A stretch of DNA of 64,000 nt from Adiantum capillus-veneris (lineage: Eukaryota; Streptophyta; Polypodiopsida; Polypodiales; Pteridaceae): the NCBI GenBank assembly GCA_014529385.2, contig CM043966.1:40856037-40920036 (forward strand). Reading direction: 5' to 3'. The translations under genes were made by a program, and so were the position numbers. Position 1 is the stretch's first letter, and each line of letters opens with the position of its first letter. Positions 23,096 through 33,900 of the stretch are shown here, in pieces. Below the pieces are notes generated by a model, which saw only the letters and a program-made list of their open reading frames with translations, searched no databases and had not been told where the DNA came from.

Positions 23096-23719
23096 TGTTA
23101 AGGCGGTTACGCCGCTAGCGGAAGCTAAATAGCGAGAACTCAACCAACAACAGAATTTGTCAGACGAGGACGAAGCTTGACCCGCAGGCGCATGGAAACA
23201 ACTAGGTGGGTGTCAAATCACCTACTCGACCTTCTAATGACAATCACTACTAAGGAAATCAAATCTAAGTTCTAAAACACGCAAGTGACTGAAATCCGTA
23301 CTACGAACGAATGCTATACAAAACAGGATCTAGAATCATCGAATCGATCTCAAACTCAAGGGGAAGTCTATACACTAGGTAAGAACAACACCCTAAAGAC
23401 TTGAACTGCAAAATCAACCTATAACCACTCCGTGCGGTAAACGCGTATGAAGACAGGCCGAAAAATACAGGTGACCGAAACTTGACCCCGATGGTACGAA
23501 TGTGTAGCTCTACTCGTTGTGGTTCTATAGATATGCTGCACACTCTATTCCGACACACGAGTTGGAAGAAAACTCACACCGAAGCTCGTAGGAACTTACC
23601 ACACGTAGAAGCCGATAGCGCGCACTCTTGGTATCTGTGCGTAGCTCTCACCGTTGCTAACACAATGGCGGTGTTGCTTCTCTAATGGCAGCCCCGTAGC
23701 TCGCGTAGCAAGGAGATAA

Positions 23720-23792
<73 letters not shown>

Positions 23793-24079
23793 ACACAGTC
23801 ACGGCGCTCAAAAACTCACTTTGATTAATAAATGAATCCTCCCTTAGGTTACAAAACTTTGGCTTATATACCTCAGCCTTGGAGGTGAAAACATCTCTAA
23901 TTATTTACATCAGCAGGTGAAATTACGTCGGGATTACAAGCTGGAAACTCAATTGAGTCCCGTTACTTAATGAATGGCTCAAATCAAAATTAATGTCGGA
24001 AAGACATTTATTACAATCAGTGGTTACAAAATGATGGGTGTGAACAAAAATGCGGGTGTGATCCTCTGCTGGCTCAACA
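23096..24079 (-). repeat. Element A 5' LTR
   Basis: This 984-base LTR has TG/CA ends. The minus-strand TATATAAG box is at 23870-23863, upstream of a (CT)n tract (23722-23790). Compared with the 3' LTR there are about six substitutions, all transitions and four in a CpG context, plus about five single-base indels. A palindrome-like half-site at 23441-23454 (plus ACGCGTATGAAGAC) follows the conserved TTTCGGCC block when read on the minus strand. Confidence 0.95.
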
Positions 24080-24084
24080 CTTTG
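24080..24084. repeat. Target-site duplication of element A, right copy (CTTTG)
   Basis: Exact repeat of 4859-4863, directly after the LTR end CAACA at 24079. Confidence 0.9.
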
Positions 24085-24420
24085 TTTTGGGAGGTTATTA
24101 AAAGATGGGAATCTCTAGGTGGCCTTTGTGACCATCACCTAGAGAGAGGATATTTACAAAAAACTTGAAAGTTACAATGGCTTGGGTAAAAACTGAAGAT
24201 AATGATGAAAATAACCTATAAATTACTGAAATGGCATCGTGGTTGCGTGTTGCCGGCGAATCATGTGCTGCTTGTGCGTCGGTGTCGAGCGTACTTCTTT
24301 TCGGAGTCGGCCGGGACATGCCTTCGGCGCATTTTCTCTTTTTGTTGTTGGCGGCGCGTGCTTTGGATCCTTCTTCTTTATTTTTCGATGTCATAGTCGT
24401 TTTTCCTCCTTTGTATTTGT
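24085..24420. other. Sequence continuing element Z's LTR beyond element A
   Basis: Removing A and one CTTTG joins this segment to 4863, so it is probably distal U3 of the Z LTR. No clear LTR end was found. It contains a 10-bp perfect inverted repeat (TCTCTAGGTG and CACCTAGAGA, about 24111-24146) with a loop of about 15 bases. No coding sequence is recognisable. Confidence 0.45.
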
Positions 24421-24675
24421 GGTGCGGTGCATATATGCGTGTGTGTGTGTGTGTATGTATTCGTGCATGAGGGCGGGTGTGTATGTATGTATATGTATGT
24501 GTGCGCAAAAAACGTGCGTGGGAAGGGGGATTTATGTATATAATATATATATATATTGTTTTTTTTGTTTTTTTTGTTTTTTTTTTTATTGACGGCGGAC
24601 GGCCGGCTGTTGCCGTCTACTGCGCGAGGTGGATGGGGGGGTAGATAGGGTAGAGAGATAGGGAGTGTGTGTGTG

Positions 24676-24754
<79 letters not shown>

Positions 24755-25014
24755 CGTGTGTAGGTATGGTGTGTGTGTGTGTATGGATGGTCTGCTGCGG
24801 CCTGAGCGCTCGGATGGGAGAGAGAGGGTGGTCCTGCGGACTGAGCGCACAGCACCAAAGGGGAGAGGGGGGGGTGATGGTGTGCGTGTGTGTGTATGGT
24901 GAGAGAGAGAAAGGGAGGCTTTACTGTCGTTGTCCGTGAGAATGAGAGAGAGAGAGGATTTCTGCTTGCGGCCTGAGCGCCCAAGTGAGGGAGAGGGTGT
25001 TGTCCGAGCTGGGC

Positions 25015-25082
<68 letters not shown>

Positions 25083-25119
25083 CGAGAGATTGGAGGGAGT
25101 TGGAGGGGTGAGGTGTGTG

Positions 25120-25154
<35 letters not shown>

Positions 25155-25179
25155 GGGAGAGGGAGGAGTGAGGTGTGTG

Positions 25180-25216
<37 letters not shown>

Positions 25217-25288
25217 GAGGGAGAGGTGTTGTCCGCGCTGGCTGAGAGAGAGAGAGATTTTGAGGGAGAGGGAGGGTGAGGTGTGTGG

Positions 25289-25348
<60 letters not shown>

Positions 25349-25733
25349 GGGATAGGAGGAGGGCCGCGCCTTGTGGGCCCCGACAAGGAAGTGAAGGAGG
25401 GGGGGGGGGGGGGGGGGGTTCGGGGGGGGGGGGGGGGGGGGGGGGGTCTTGCATGGGAGCTTGAGGACGAGGGGAGGGAAACAAGTCAATGGGTGGGAGT
25501 GAGGGAATATATCAGCGGGCCAAGAGGGGGGGGAATGAGGCCGAGGGGAGGGTGAGGCGAGTGGGTGGGGAAGAGGGAGGAGGGGTCGGGGAGGGAATAT
25601 TAGCGGGCCAAGGGGGGGGGGGGGGGGTCCATGCGGCTCACACCGAGGGAGCACGAGAGAGGGGTCGGGGGTTTTTTCTTCAAAGCTTCGGCCTGGCCGG
25701 GGGGGGGGGGTATGTAGGGAGAATGAGGGAGAG

Positions 25734-25805
<72 letters not shown>

Positions 25806-25860
25806 GTGTTATTTTATCCAATGCCCATCAGGGGGGGGGGGGGGGGGGAGAGAGCTTTTT
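24421..25860. repeat. Simple-sequence zone: (GT)n, (GA)n and poly-G
   Basis: About 1.4 kb of microsatellite sequence: GT at about 24664-24750, GA at about 25013-25080, 25123-25150, 25182-25211, 25290-25346 and 25730-25802, and poly-G at about 25399-25418, 25422-25446 and shorter runs. The plus strand is strongly purine-rich from 25010 on. All long ORFs here (Ser/Leu, Arg/Glu, Cys/Val or His/Thr repeats) are products of the repeats. Confidence 0.9.
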
Positions 25861-25907
25861 TCTGTTTTTTTTCTTTGATTTTTGAAAGTCGGCTATCAGC
25901 ATCATGA

Positions 25908-26081
25908 ACAAAAGGATCATAAGTACACTCTGCACTAAATGCCAACTCTGCATCTACCTACATCAATAGCACAAGTAAAGTACCAAACATATGACAACTG
26001 ACATACATGCATCATGGATAGTAGGATCATAAGTACACTCTACACTAAATGCCAACTCTGCATCTATATCAATAGCACAAT
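25908..26081. repeat. Tandem duplication of a roughly 68-bp unit
   Basis: GGATCATAAGTACACTCT and the following bases through ATCAATAGCACAA occur at about 25908-25975 and again at 26014-26081 with a few substitutions. No ORF is associated. Confidence 0.8.
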
Positions 26082-26196
26082 CTTCATTTTTATAGGAGAT
26101 CCAACCTGTTTCTTCTTGGCCTCTTTTGCCTTCAACTTAGAACATCGCTTTATCATGTGATCATTAGCCTCTCTCTTTGATCTGATGTACTCATGC

Positions 26197-26620
26197 TTAT
26201 AAGAGTATCCAACTTTTTGAAGACTTCCCTCCAAAAATGACTATTGTACCTTCTATCTCTATCTGTACTATAACTGTAGGTAGGCCATATAGCTTGAATA
26301 GATGTTCAATAAAGAGTTTTGCCAACTCTAGCATCTTAAACATTTTCTTCATGGCAATAAACTTTGCCATTTTGCTTATTTTGGTTAACCTATTAAGTAC
26401 CACCCACATTGAGTCATTTCCTCAACTAGTCTTGGATAAACCGGTAAAGAAATCAATGGAAATGCTTTCTCATTTCCCTTGGGTCTCTCTAAAGGATGGA
26501 GTAGTCCCCCCAACCTTGAGATGCTCATGTTTATTGACTTGATACTTATGCATTCCAGCATGGAATCTCAAAAGTTACCAATAGTTGGTACGCACAATAA
26601 TGGAGTAGTTAGCATACTTC
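26197..26620 (-). pseudogene. Old Ty3/gypsy integrase fragment
   Basis: Minus strand 26409-26197 encodes VVLNRLTKISKMAKFIA and LFIEHLFKLYGLPTVIV, matching the integrase-core region usually read as VVVDRLTK...FI and LHGLP. Upstream, 26620-26410 keeps SISIDFFTGLSKTS (first catalytic Asp) but with in-frame stops. The Asp in VVxRLTK is Asn, and the second catalytic Asp motif after GLP has decayed. It resembles a chromovirus-like integrase rather than A or B. It is a relic with no LTRs visible. Confidence 0.75.
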
Positions 26621-27925
26621 TCCCCTTGACAAAGTTTATCACCCCTCCCCCTTTAACGCTGAAGTTGTCAAAGGTAATGAAGGGTCTACATCAAAGCTCT
26701 CCAGATCCAAACTAAACTCAAAAGTCTTGGTTAGTCTCTCCATACATAACTCTCACTTTCCTACTTGTTGCACCTATGGTTTTGTTAAGGTAAAGGCGTT
26801 GCACCTTTTGACGGGCCCGGACGTTTGGTATCTGGCCGCCCGCCCACCGTGTGTACATGCCCTTATTCATTATATACATATGAATAAGGAGCGCCTCACT
26901 CATAGTTCCTGAGAGGGTGCTCCACCCACACTATCTCGTGCTTCTCCCCTTCCCCACACACAATGCACCGCATCGCGTACGCACGCATCCATGCACACGT
27001 GCACTCACAATTGGTATCAGAGCTACAATGGCAAACCGCACACAGGATTTCTCTTTAATGATTGACTCAGAAGAGACGGAGATTGCCAGCTATGGCGGAG
27101 CTCGGAGCTCAATCTTGAGCTTGGTGTGGCAGCAGATGTGGCACGGATCGGGCGAATCTCGACCCCGACGCACGCAGCCCCTCTTGGCTTGGAGGGGATA
27201 TCATGGATTCTCAGGGAATCGGGCAAGAAAGATGCAGATATGGAGGAACTGAGGCTTCTTGGAAAAGTTGGAGCTTGGAAGGCAATCGAGCTATGAGCAG
27301 GGGCAGTAACTCAGGCAGTGAAGCAGAACAAGCACTCGAATGATTTGAGTGCAAGTAGCAGGGCTTAGGCAACCAAATCAAGTGTAGTAGACTCAAAGAG
27401 AGGAAATTCAAGTAAGCAAGGGAAGCTTTTTTGCCATTGAAGGCTTGCAAGGAACATCAGTAAATCAAGCAGATCGGCAGCAACTGTGAGAGCTTGGAGT
27501 TTTGGAGCTTCGAGGCAAGCAGCAGAGCCGTGCAAAGGAAAGCAAGGCTTGAGAGATCTCGGCCTCAAGACAGAACTTAAAGGGAATCTATGGTGCATAT
27601 AACCGTGTAGTTCGGCATCAAGCTTGCAAGGGAATCGGTTATCGGCAAAAGAGACAGTGCTAGCGAGCATGTGCAACAATTTTAGGCATAGCATTTTGAT
27701 GCAAGATCAAGCATCGAGGGCAGCCACAAAATCTTGCAGGCATCGAGGTGCAGACGTGCAACTTGAGGGCTGTGAAGAGAACTTTGACCTTTTATTCAAC
27801 TATTTCCAACCGGTTGCAGTTGACTGGCAACCCTCACCTTTAAGTGCCACAGGGTCCCAAAGCATGGGATCAATGGCTCTTGTGCAAAATCAAAGGCACG
27901 CACAAATCTCGACCGTCGACGGGCG

Positions 27926-28057
27926 AAAACTAAACTCGGGATCCCGAGTTTAGTTTTTATGGTGGGGTCCACAAAAACTAAACTCCGGATCCCGAGTTTA
28001 GTTTTTATGTAGAGATCCGGAGTTTACCTTCAAATAGATGTGAAATCACATCTATTT
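27926..28057. repeat. Cluster of three long palindromes inside element F
   Basis: 27926-27957 is a perfect 32-bp palindrome (half-site AAAACTAAACTCGGGA). 27973-28006 is a 34-bp palindrome with one mismatched pair (half-site AAAAACTAAACTCCGGA). 28032-28057 has 12-bp arms (AAATAGATGTGA) around AA. A further segment, GATCCGGAGTTTA at about 28014-28026, pairs with part of the second palindrome. Together they could form a multi-stem foldback. Confidence 0.9.
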
Positions 28058-29080
28058 CAACGAGGCGCACGTGGGCATGTTGGTCAAGGCGTGTGTCCCC
28101 CAAGCTGATGACGAGGGTTCAAAACCTGGTTGCGAAAGCGATGCGTCTTGTCAGACTTCTACAGGCAAGTTGATAGTCGACAGAGAGCTGCAGCTTGTCA
28201 GAGAGACCTAGGTTTGACAGTGATTTAATTTTCTTTTTAAAATTCAAGTGACTTACACGACAATACGCACCGCCACATATGGCTCCAATGGCCCATTCTG
28301 GAGCGGTTTTTGTCCTCAAACACGTTTATCTCTTAGACATTGTTTCTGATCGACGTGTTTACCAAGTGATGAGGTAGTGTGTGCCACTTTCCCAGCGGTT
28401 TTGCTCACAGGTTGTATAGTCTTTCCAGTGTGGATTATGCGGCACATGTAGTGCTCATGTACGACTATGTGGAGCATTTCAAAGATCTTTTGGCACGGTC
28501 TTGTGCAGTTTCATGGTATGTATGCATTATGCGGATACACTTTGAGCTTGGTATAGCTCACAGGCTTATGGCACATGGTTGATGCCCATTGTACATGCAT
28601 TTTGGCGAGCACGTTTGAGTTTTGGTGAGCTCTTTTGAGAGCATTATTTTTGCATTCATCAATTTTTTGGATTGCACCTCTTTTGGCACTTGTTTATACA
28701 CGGTCACTCTTTTGACTTACGATAAGTGCAAATTGCCATTTATGTGAGCCATTTATGTGACATTGTGGAGTCATTTTTGCATTTCTACTCATTGGCATTG
28801 AGTAGTGTTATGGTTTATGGTTTTGAGTCCTCTTTCAAAAACTATAGTGGTTGACGTCATGTACATGCTCCTAGGTCTTATAGTAGTACCACTTATCAGC
28901 ACATTTGCCTTTAAGTGGGAGATTGTTGGGGTAAAGGCAGTGTGCCTCTTACCCTAGTGGGATGCGCCAGAGGCATCCGACCTCCCATCACTTGTACACA
29001 CCTTATTCTTTACTAGATAGAAGAATAAGGGGCTCTCTCTCATACAAAGTGGTGAGTCAATCCACCCACATCATGTGCTC

Positions 29081-29092
29081 TCTCTCTCTCTT

Positions 29093-29151
<59 letters not shown>

Positions 29152-29167
29152 TGTGTGTGTGTGTGTG
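29081..29167. repeat. (CT)n then (GT)n microsatellite in the F 3' LTR-like segment
   Basis: About 67 bases of CT repeat with small interruptions run into a short GT tract. It corresponds to no repeat in the candidate 5' LTR, which explains much of the length difference between the two ends. Confidence 0.9.
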
Positions 29168-29192
29168 CACATGCACTGCATTTGTACACTCA

Positions 29193-29484
29193 TAACTATT
29201 GAGAAATTGTCATTGGAGGAGCATACTTTGCAAACAAAAAAAAAAAACTTATATTAGTACTTCTTAGGCATCCAACTAAGCCCTTACAAGCTAAAGAACT
29301 CATCCATCTTGATCCATTCGTCTAAAGGTGGGAGATAATAGTATGTTTAATGGTTTGTCAAGTCTAGTTTTCATTCCTAAGTCCATCATCCTTGCACTAG
29401 TGCTTCCACCGAATCTTAGCTTCTCCTGTCAGTCACAATCAAGAAAACATGGGTTAGTTTTTTGTTGTACCTAGTACCAATAGC
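29193..29484. other. Unassigned segment between F and B
   Basis: Nothing recognisable was found: no ORF of note, no repeat shared with the rest of the window, one A-tract near 29236. Confidence 0.5.
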
Positions 29485-30349
29485 TGTGTTAGAAGCTCGA
29501 CACACCCTACGAAAAACGATTGCTCGACGGATTATTATTTTTTGTAATTATTCATTTATTGAGAAAACCCGACATTTCACCTTTGTAAATATTGGGGCTT
29601 ATAGAAGTTTCCAGATTGTATCCCAGTTTTTACATTTAGATTGAGTAGAGGGTTAAATTGGAACATTAGGGTATGAGAATTGTAAGGTATTTATACCACT
29701 TTTTGACTTTAATGAGAGACCTTTTGTCATTTTTAAAAAAAGTTGGAAGTCTGTGAGTGAGCTACTGTGTACGAGAGAGTGAGAGCTTCATCTTGACGCT
29801 ACGCCAATACCTACATTGCGCGCGTACGGTCCGATTTTGCGAGCTCGACCTACGAGCTTCATCTGGTGATTCGGTGAGCATATATTATCAGTTTTTGCAT
29901 TTTTAGTATTTCCACCCGTTCGCATTGAGTAGAGCTAAAAAATAGGCACTTTAGTTTTCGGAAACGATGACTTACAGATTTCGGCCAGACATCCTACGTG
30001 ATTTTTCACCAGGTGTTTTGGGTTGGGATTCTGGTTCATAGACCTTAGGGAGAGCGACCTATTGGTGTTAGTAGGGTCTCCTTCAAGTTCTCTGGCGTTT
30101 CAAGATCGTTTGATGGGTATTCGGCTCTAGAAAGCGTTGTAGGAAATCTCCTCTTATGCACTCCTGAAGGCTGTAGCTCAGACATTGGGTAGAGACCTCT
30201 GTAGGAATTAGTTAGGAGTCGGTCGAGTGTAGGTTGACACCCTATGCTTGCTTCCACGTACCTGGGGGTCAAGCTTTGTTCTTAGCTGACAAACCTTGCT
30301 AGGTGAGTTCTCGTTGTGATGAAGTCCGTCGTGGCGTATCCGTCCAACA
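29485..30349 (+). repeat. Element B 5' LTR
   Basis: The segment starts with TGTGTTAGAAGC or TGTTAGAAGC (29485 or 29487) and ends CCAACA just before the PBS. It aligns with the A LTR through TTTCACCT, GTTTCCAG-TTGTA-TCC, the TATA region (TATTTATA, 29688-29695), ATTGAGTAGAGCT and TTTCGGCC. The half-site AGACATCCTACGTG (29987-30000) follows TTTCGGCC, exactly where A has its LTR half-site. The left boundary is uncertain because the 3' LTR and TSD are outside the window. Confidence 0.75.
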
Positions 30350-30350
30350 T

Positions 30351-30368
30351 TGGCGTCGTTGCCGTGGA
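30351..30368 (+). promoter_or_regulatory. Element B primer-binding site (tRNA-Asp, decayed)
   Basis: TGGCGTCGTTGCCGTGGA has two differences from the complement of the plant tRNA-Asp 3' end. The next bases, ACCTTAGGTAG, continue after copia D as GGTAGGTGACCGAGACTAG, matching A's leader. Confidence 0.8.
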
Positions 30369-30384
30369 CGAAAACCTTAGGTAG

Positions 30385-30610
30385 TGTTACCATATACATG
30401 TGGTAGTGATGTGGGTGAACACACTAGGACCTCCGGGGTAATTTTCCCTCTTTAGGAGGTTTTTTCTCCCGAGCATTGTATATACGCTCATCACTCTAGG
30501 GCTATCTATCTTTCCATTGCACACTAAGTAACACACTCTCTATTGTGTGCCTTGAGCTTCCTTCGTCTTCTCCAAGCTATGTGCGTTTCTCTGCAACCCT
30601 AATTCCAACA
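30385..30610 (+). repeat. Copia D 5' LTR
   Basis: TGTTACCATATACATG to CCTAATTCCAACA, 226 bases, nearly the same sequence as the E LTRs. A TGTATATACG TATA-like box lies near 30478-30487. Confidence 0.95.
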
Positions 30611-30944
30611 ATTGGTATCAGAGCAGCTGCTCCAGCACACGCCTTCTCACTTTCTCCAATTTCGGTGAGCTTTGGCAAGCGTTCACAGGTCGACAAATAT
30701 TTTGAGAAAGCTCATAGAGCTTGGTCTGCTCAGAATTTTGATTTGGGCTCATTTCGGCCTCCGTTTCCACTACAAGCAGTACTGCACAGGATATTTCATC
30801 ATTTTGTGCAGAATTTCTGTCAGTGCCGATTTTTGCATAACAGGTGCCTTATAGTCTTCTACGGTTTGTGCTATATATCACAGGTTGTTCCCGCTCTGTT
30901 TCTCCTATTTTTGGGCAGTTTTCACATCAGGTGCAGCATTTACC

Positions 30945-33900
30945 ATGGCTGACAACAACAACACAGATGTGTTCAAGATGTTTTCTGCTGAGGACAGGTT
31001 GGATGGGGACACCTACCCTATGTGGGCTTATATGATGCAACATGTTATTGTGTCAAAGGGTGTCTAGAACATTGTGCGGGGCATTGATGTACGTCCTGGT
31101 TCTGAGGATGTAGGCGATGTTGAGGTTGTTGCAGGTCTTCCTGCAAGGATTGCATCTGTTAGAGTTGTTTTACCTACGGCAGAACAAGCTCGTTGGGATG
31201 TTAAGGATGCGCAGGCTCATGCATTGATTGAGTTGTTTGTGAAGCGCACCATTGTTCCTCACATCCGTTCAGCGAAATCTGCAAAACATGCTTGGGATAT
31301 TTTGGCTGGTCTTTATGCAAGTCGCAATGAGGCTAAAATTTCTTTGCTGCGTAAATAGCTGGAGTCGAAGATTATGCATGAGGAAGATGATATGGACACT
31401 TTCCTTGCTGCTGTCAAGGATATCAATGAGCAACTTATTTCTGCAGGTGAAGTTATTTCAGACAGTTCCCTTGTGCAGACTGTTCTTGATGCCTTACCAG
31501 ATTCTTACCAGACTTTTGCTAGTACTTGGAGACTTATGACCCAAGGAAATCCAGAAGTTGTCAAGTTTGATGCATTATGCACATTGCTATTGCAAGAGTC
31601 ACTTTCCAAAAAAAACAGGACTAGACAGCGTGCAGTTGAACAGTCTTTTATTGCTTCTCAAAGAAAGGGTGGTAACAGCAATGCAGCCACTTCTTATGGT
31701 TCTGCTGCGAGTGGAAAAAATTTTGTTCCTAATGTTTCTGTTGGCAGCAACTCGTCTGGAAATTCTGGTGATAAGGGCAAAAAGAAGATGCGTTGCCATT
31801 ATTATAAAGCCAATGATCACTTGATCAAGTCGTGTCCTAAGTTGAAGGCCAAAGAGGCTAAGAAGAAAGAGGGTGGCTCCACTGCAAATGCTGGTTCCAC
31901 TACAAATGTAGCCATTGTTGAGTCTTCAGTGAAAGAAGACTGTGTTGCTGATGTTGATGCAGAATGGGCTTTTAGCGCAGAGTGCACTTACAATCCTGTT
32001 GTCCATGATGCATGCTTGTCAGTTGCTGAAGATTCACATGTGTGGTATTTCGACAGTGGTGCTACAAAGCACATTATCTCACATCATGAATTGTTTACCT
32101 CTCTCGAGTCTGTCCCTCATGGGAATTCGATCACTTGTGCCAACAACGCCTCTTATCCAGCCAGGGAGTTGGAAAGATTGTGCTCACTGCTGCTAATGGC
32201 AGTTACTTCACACTTGTTGATGCACTTTATGTACCTGAGATCAAGAAGAATCTCTTGTTTATATCCTCACTTGCTAGACTTTACTTGTAGTCAAATTTGT
32301 GGATGACAGATGTACAGTTCATTATCTCAGTTTTGGTGATGAAATTGTTGTATCTGGGCTTTTGTGTTGTGGGCTGTATAAGCTCACTTTGTATGACAAG
32401 TGTGGACAAAATTTTACAAATGTTGTTGCAGATTCAAGGGTTATTTCAGATGCAAAACTTTGGCATGCACGTTTTGGTCATCTAAATTTTGCCAGTTTGC
32501 TGCGTTTTGCAGAAATCTAATATGGTTGCTTCTTTGCCGCCTCTTGAAGCACCTGTCAAACATGTTTGTGAAGGCTGTATTTTGGGTAAGATGCAGCGTT
32601 CTAAATTTCCAAAGGATGGTTCAGTTCGGGCCACATGCACGTTGCAGCTTGTGCATAGTGATGTTTGTGGGGCCATGCAAACTCCGTCCTTGGGCAATTA
32701 CCTGTACTTCGTGACTTTCATTGATGATTACTCCAGGCATGCATGGGTATTTCTGCTTAAAGCAAAGTCCGAAGTTTTTATGTGCTTCAAACAATTTTTG
32801 GCTATGGCTGAAAATGTCTCAAAATGTACTATGGGCACCCTCCGTTCCGATCGAGGGGGGAGTATATGTCTCATGAATTTAATGCATTTCTGGCTAGTCG
32901 TGCATTACTCCATATGAAGCATGGCATGATAGAAAGCCTTCTATTGAGCATATGCGTGTTTTTGGTTGTTTGGCATATGCTTTGGTGCCACAAGTGCAGC
33001 GCAGAAAATTGGATAATAAGGCTGTCAAATGTATTTTTGTTGGATATAGTGCTGAAAGCAAAGGTTACAGGTTGTATCATCCACAAACAAAACGTATTTT
33101 GGTTTCTCGGGATGCAGTGTTTGTGGAAGATTCTGTTCAGCCCTTGCTGTCATGTACTAGAGACAGTAATGTAAGCTCACAGGACATTTATGACACTTTG
33201 TTGCCTCTTTTTAGTGGTGGAAATACGAATGTAAGTTCCAATGAGGCAAATGTATAGCCTATGGGGGTTTTTGAAAATGTTTTAGATCAGCCTATTACTG
33301 ATGTAGATGTACATGATGTACTTGATGAGGAAAGGGTTGAAAATGAGCAGGCTAGAGGTATACCAAAATGGCTGGTGCACACTTTGTGTGACAGTAAATT
33401 GGATGCATCTTTGTCTAGTCGTACTCGTTCAGGCTCTCGCCATGCATCTTATGCATCAGATTGTTATGCTTTGGCTGTGTCTAGCTTACATGATGTTGAG
33501 GAGCCTCTGTCTTTTGATGAAGCACAGAATTCAGAAAATTGGATGGCTGCCATGCAATCAGAATATGATGCACTTATAGAAAATGATACGTGGACTTTAT
33601 GTGATTTGCCTCCTGGAAAAAGGCCATTGGTACGAAGTGGGTTTACAAGTTGAAACGCAAGCCGGATGGTGAGATCGATCGCCATAAGGCTCGACTTGTT
33701 GCAAAAGGTTATGCACAGCAAAAAGGCATAGATAATGAAGAGACTTTTGCTCCCACTTGTCGTATGACTATTGTGCGTTTTCTATGTGCATTGGCAACTC
33801 ATTTTGGTTGGGATGTACATCAATCAGACAATGTTACTGCTTTCTTGAATAGTGACGTATTTGAGGAAGTTTATGTAACGTAGCCTCGCGGTTTTGTCAT

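Larger units (their letters stand above)
26783..29192 (+). mobile_element. Probable non-autonomous Ty1/copia-type element F
   Basis: The left end reads TGTTAAGGTAAAGGC; this candidate 227-base LTR ends CACA at 27009 and is followed by an initiator tRNA-Met PBS (TGGTATCAGAGC, 27012-27023). The right end has a polypurine stretch AAGTGGGAGAT directly before TGTTGGGGTAAAGGC at 28924. Both candidate LTRs share the order GTAAAGGC, AATAAGG, CACTCATA/CTCATACA and a CCACCCACA block but are much diverged, and no TSD was found. The 1.9-kb interior has only a short ATG frame at 27028 (MANRTQDFSLMID), perhaps a gag start, and no pol domain. Boundaries are tentative. Confidence 0.5.

Noticed and set aside
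24586-25878. Long ORFs with Ser-Leu, Arg-Glu, Cys-Val or His-Thr repeats
   Set aside because: They are translations of CT/GA/GT microsatellites and poly-G, open in several frames on both strands.
27926-28057. F palindromes as members of the A/B dyad family
   Set aside because: Different sequence and length; no AGACAT half-site.
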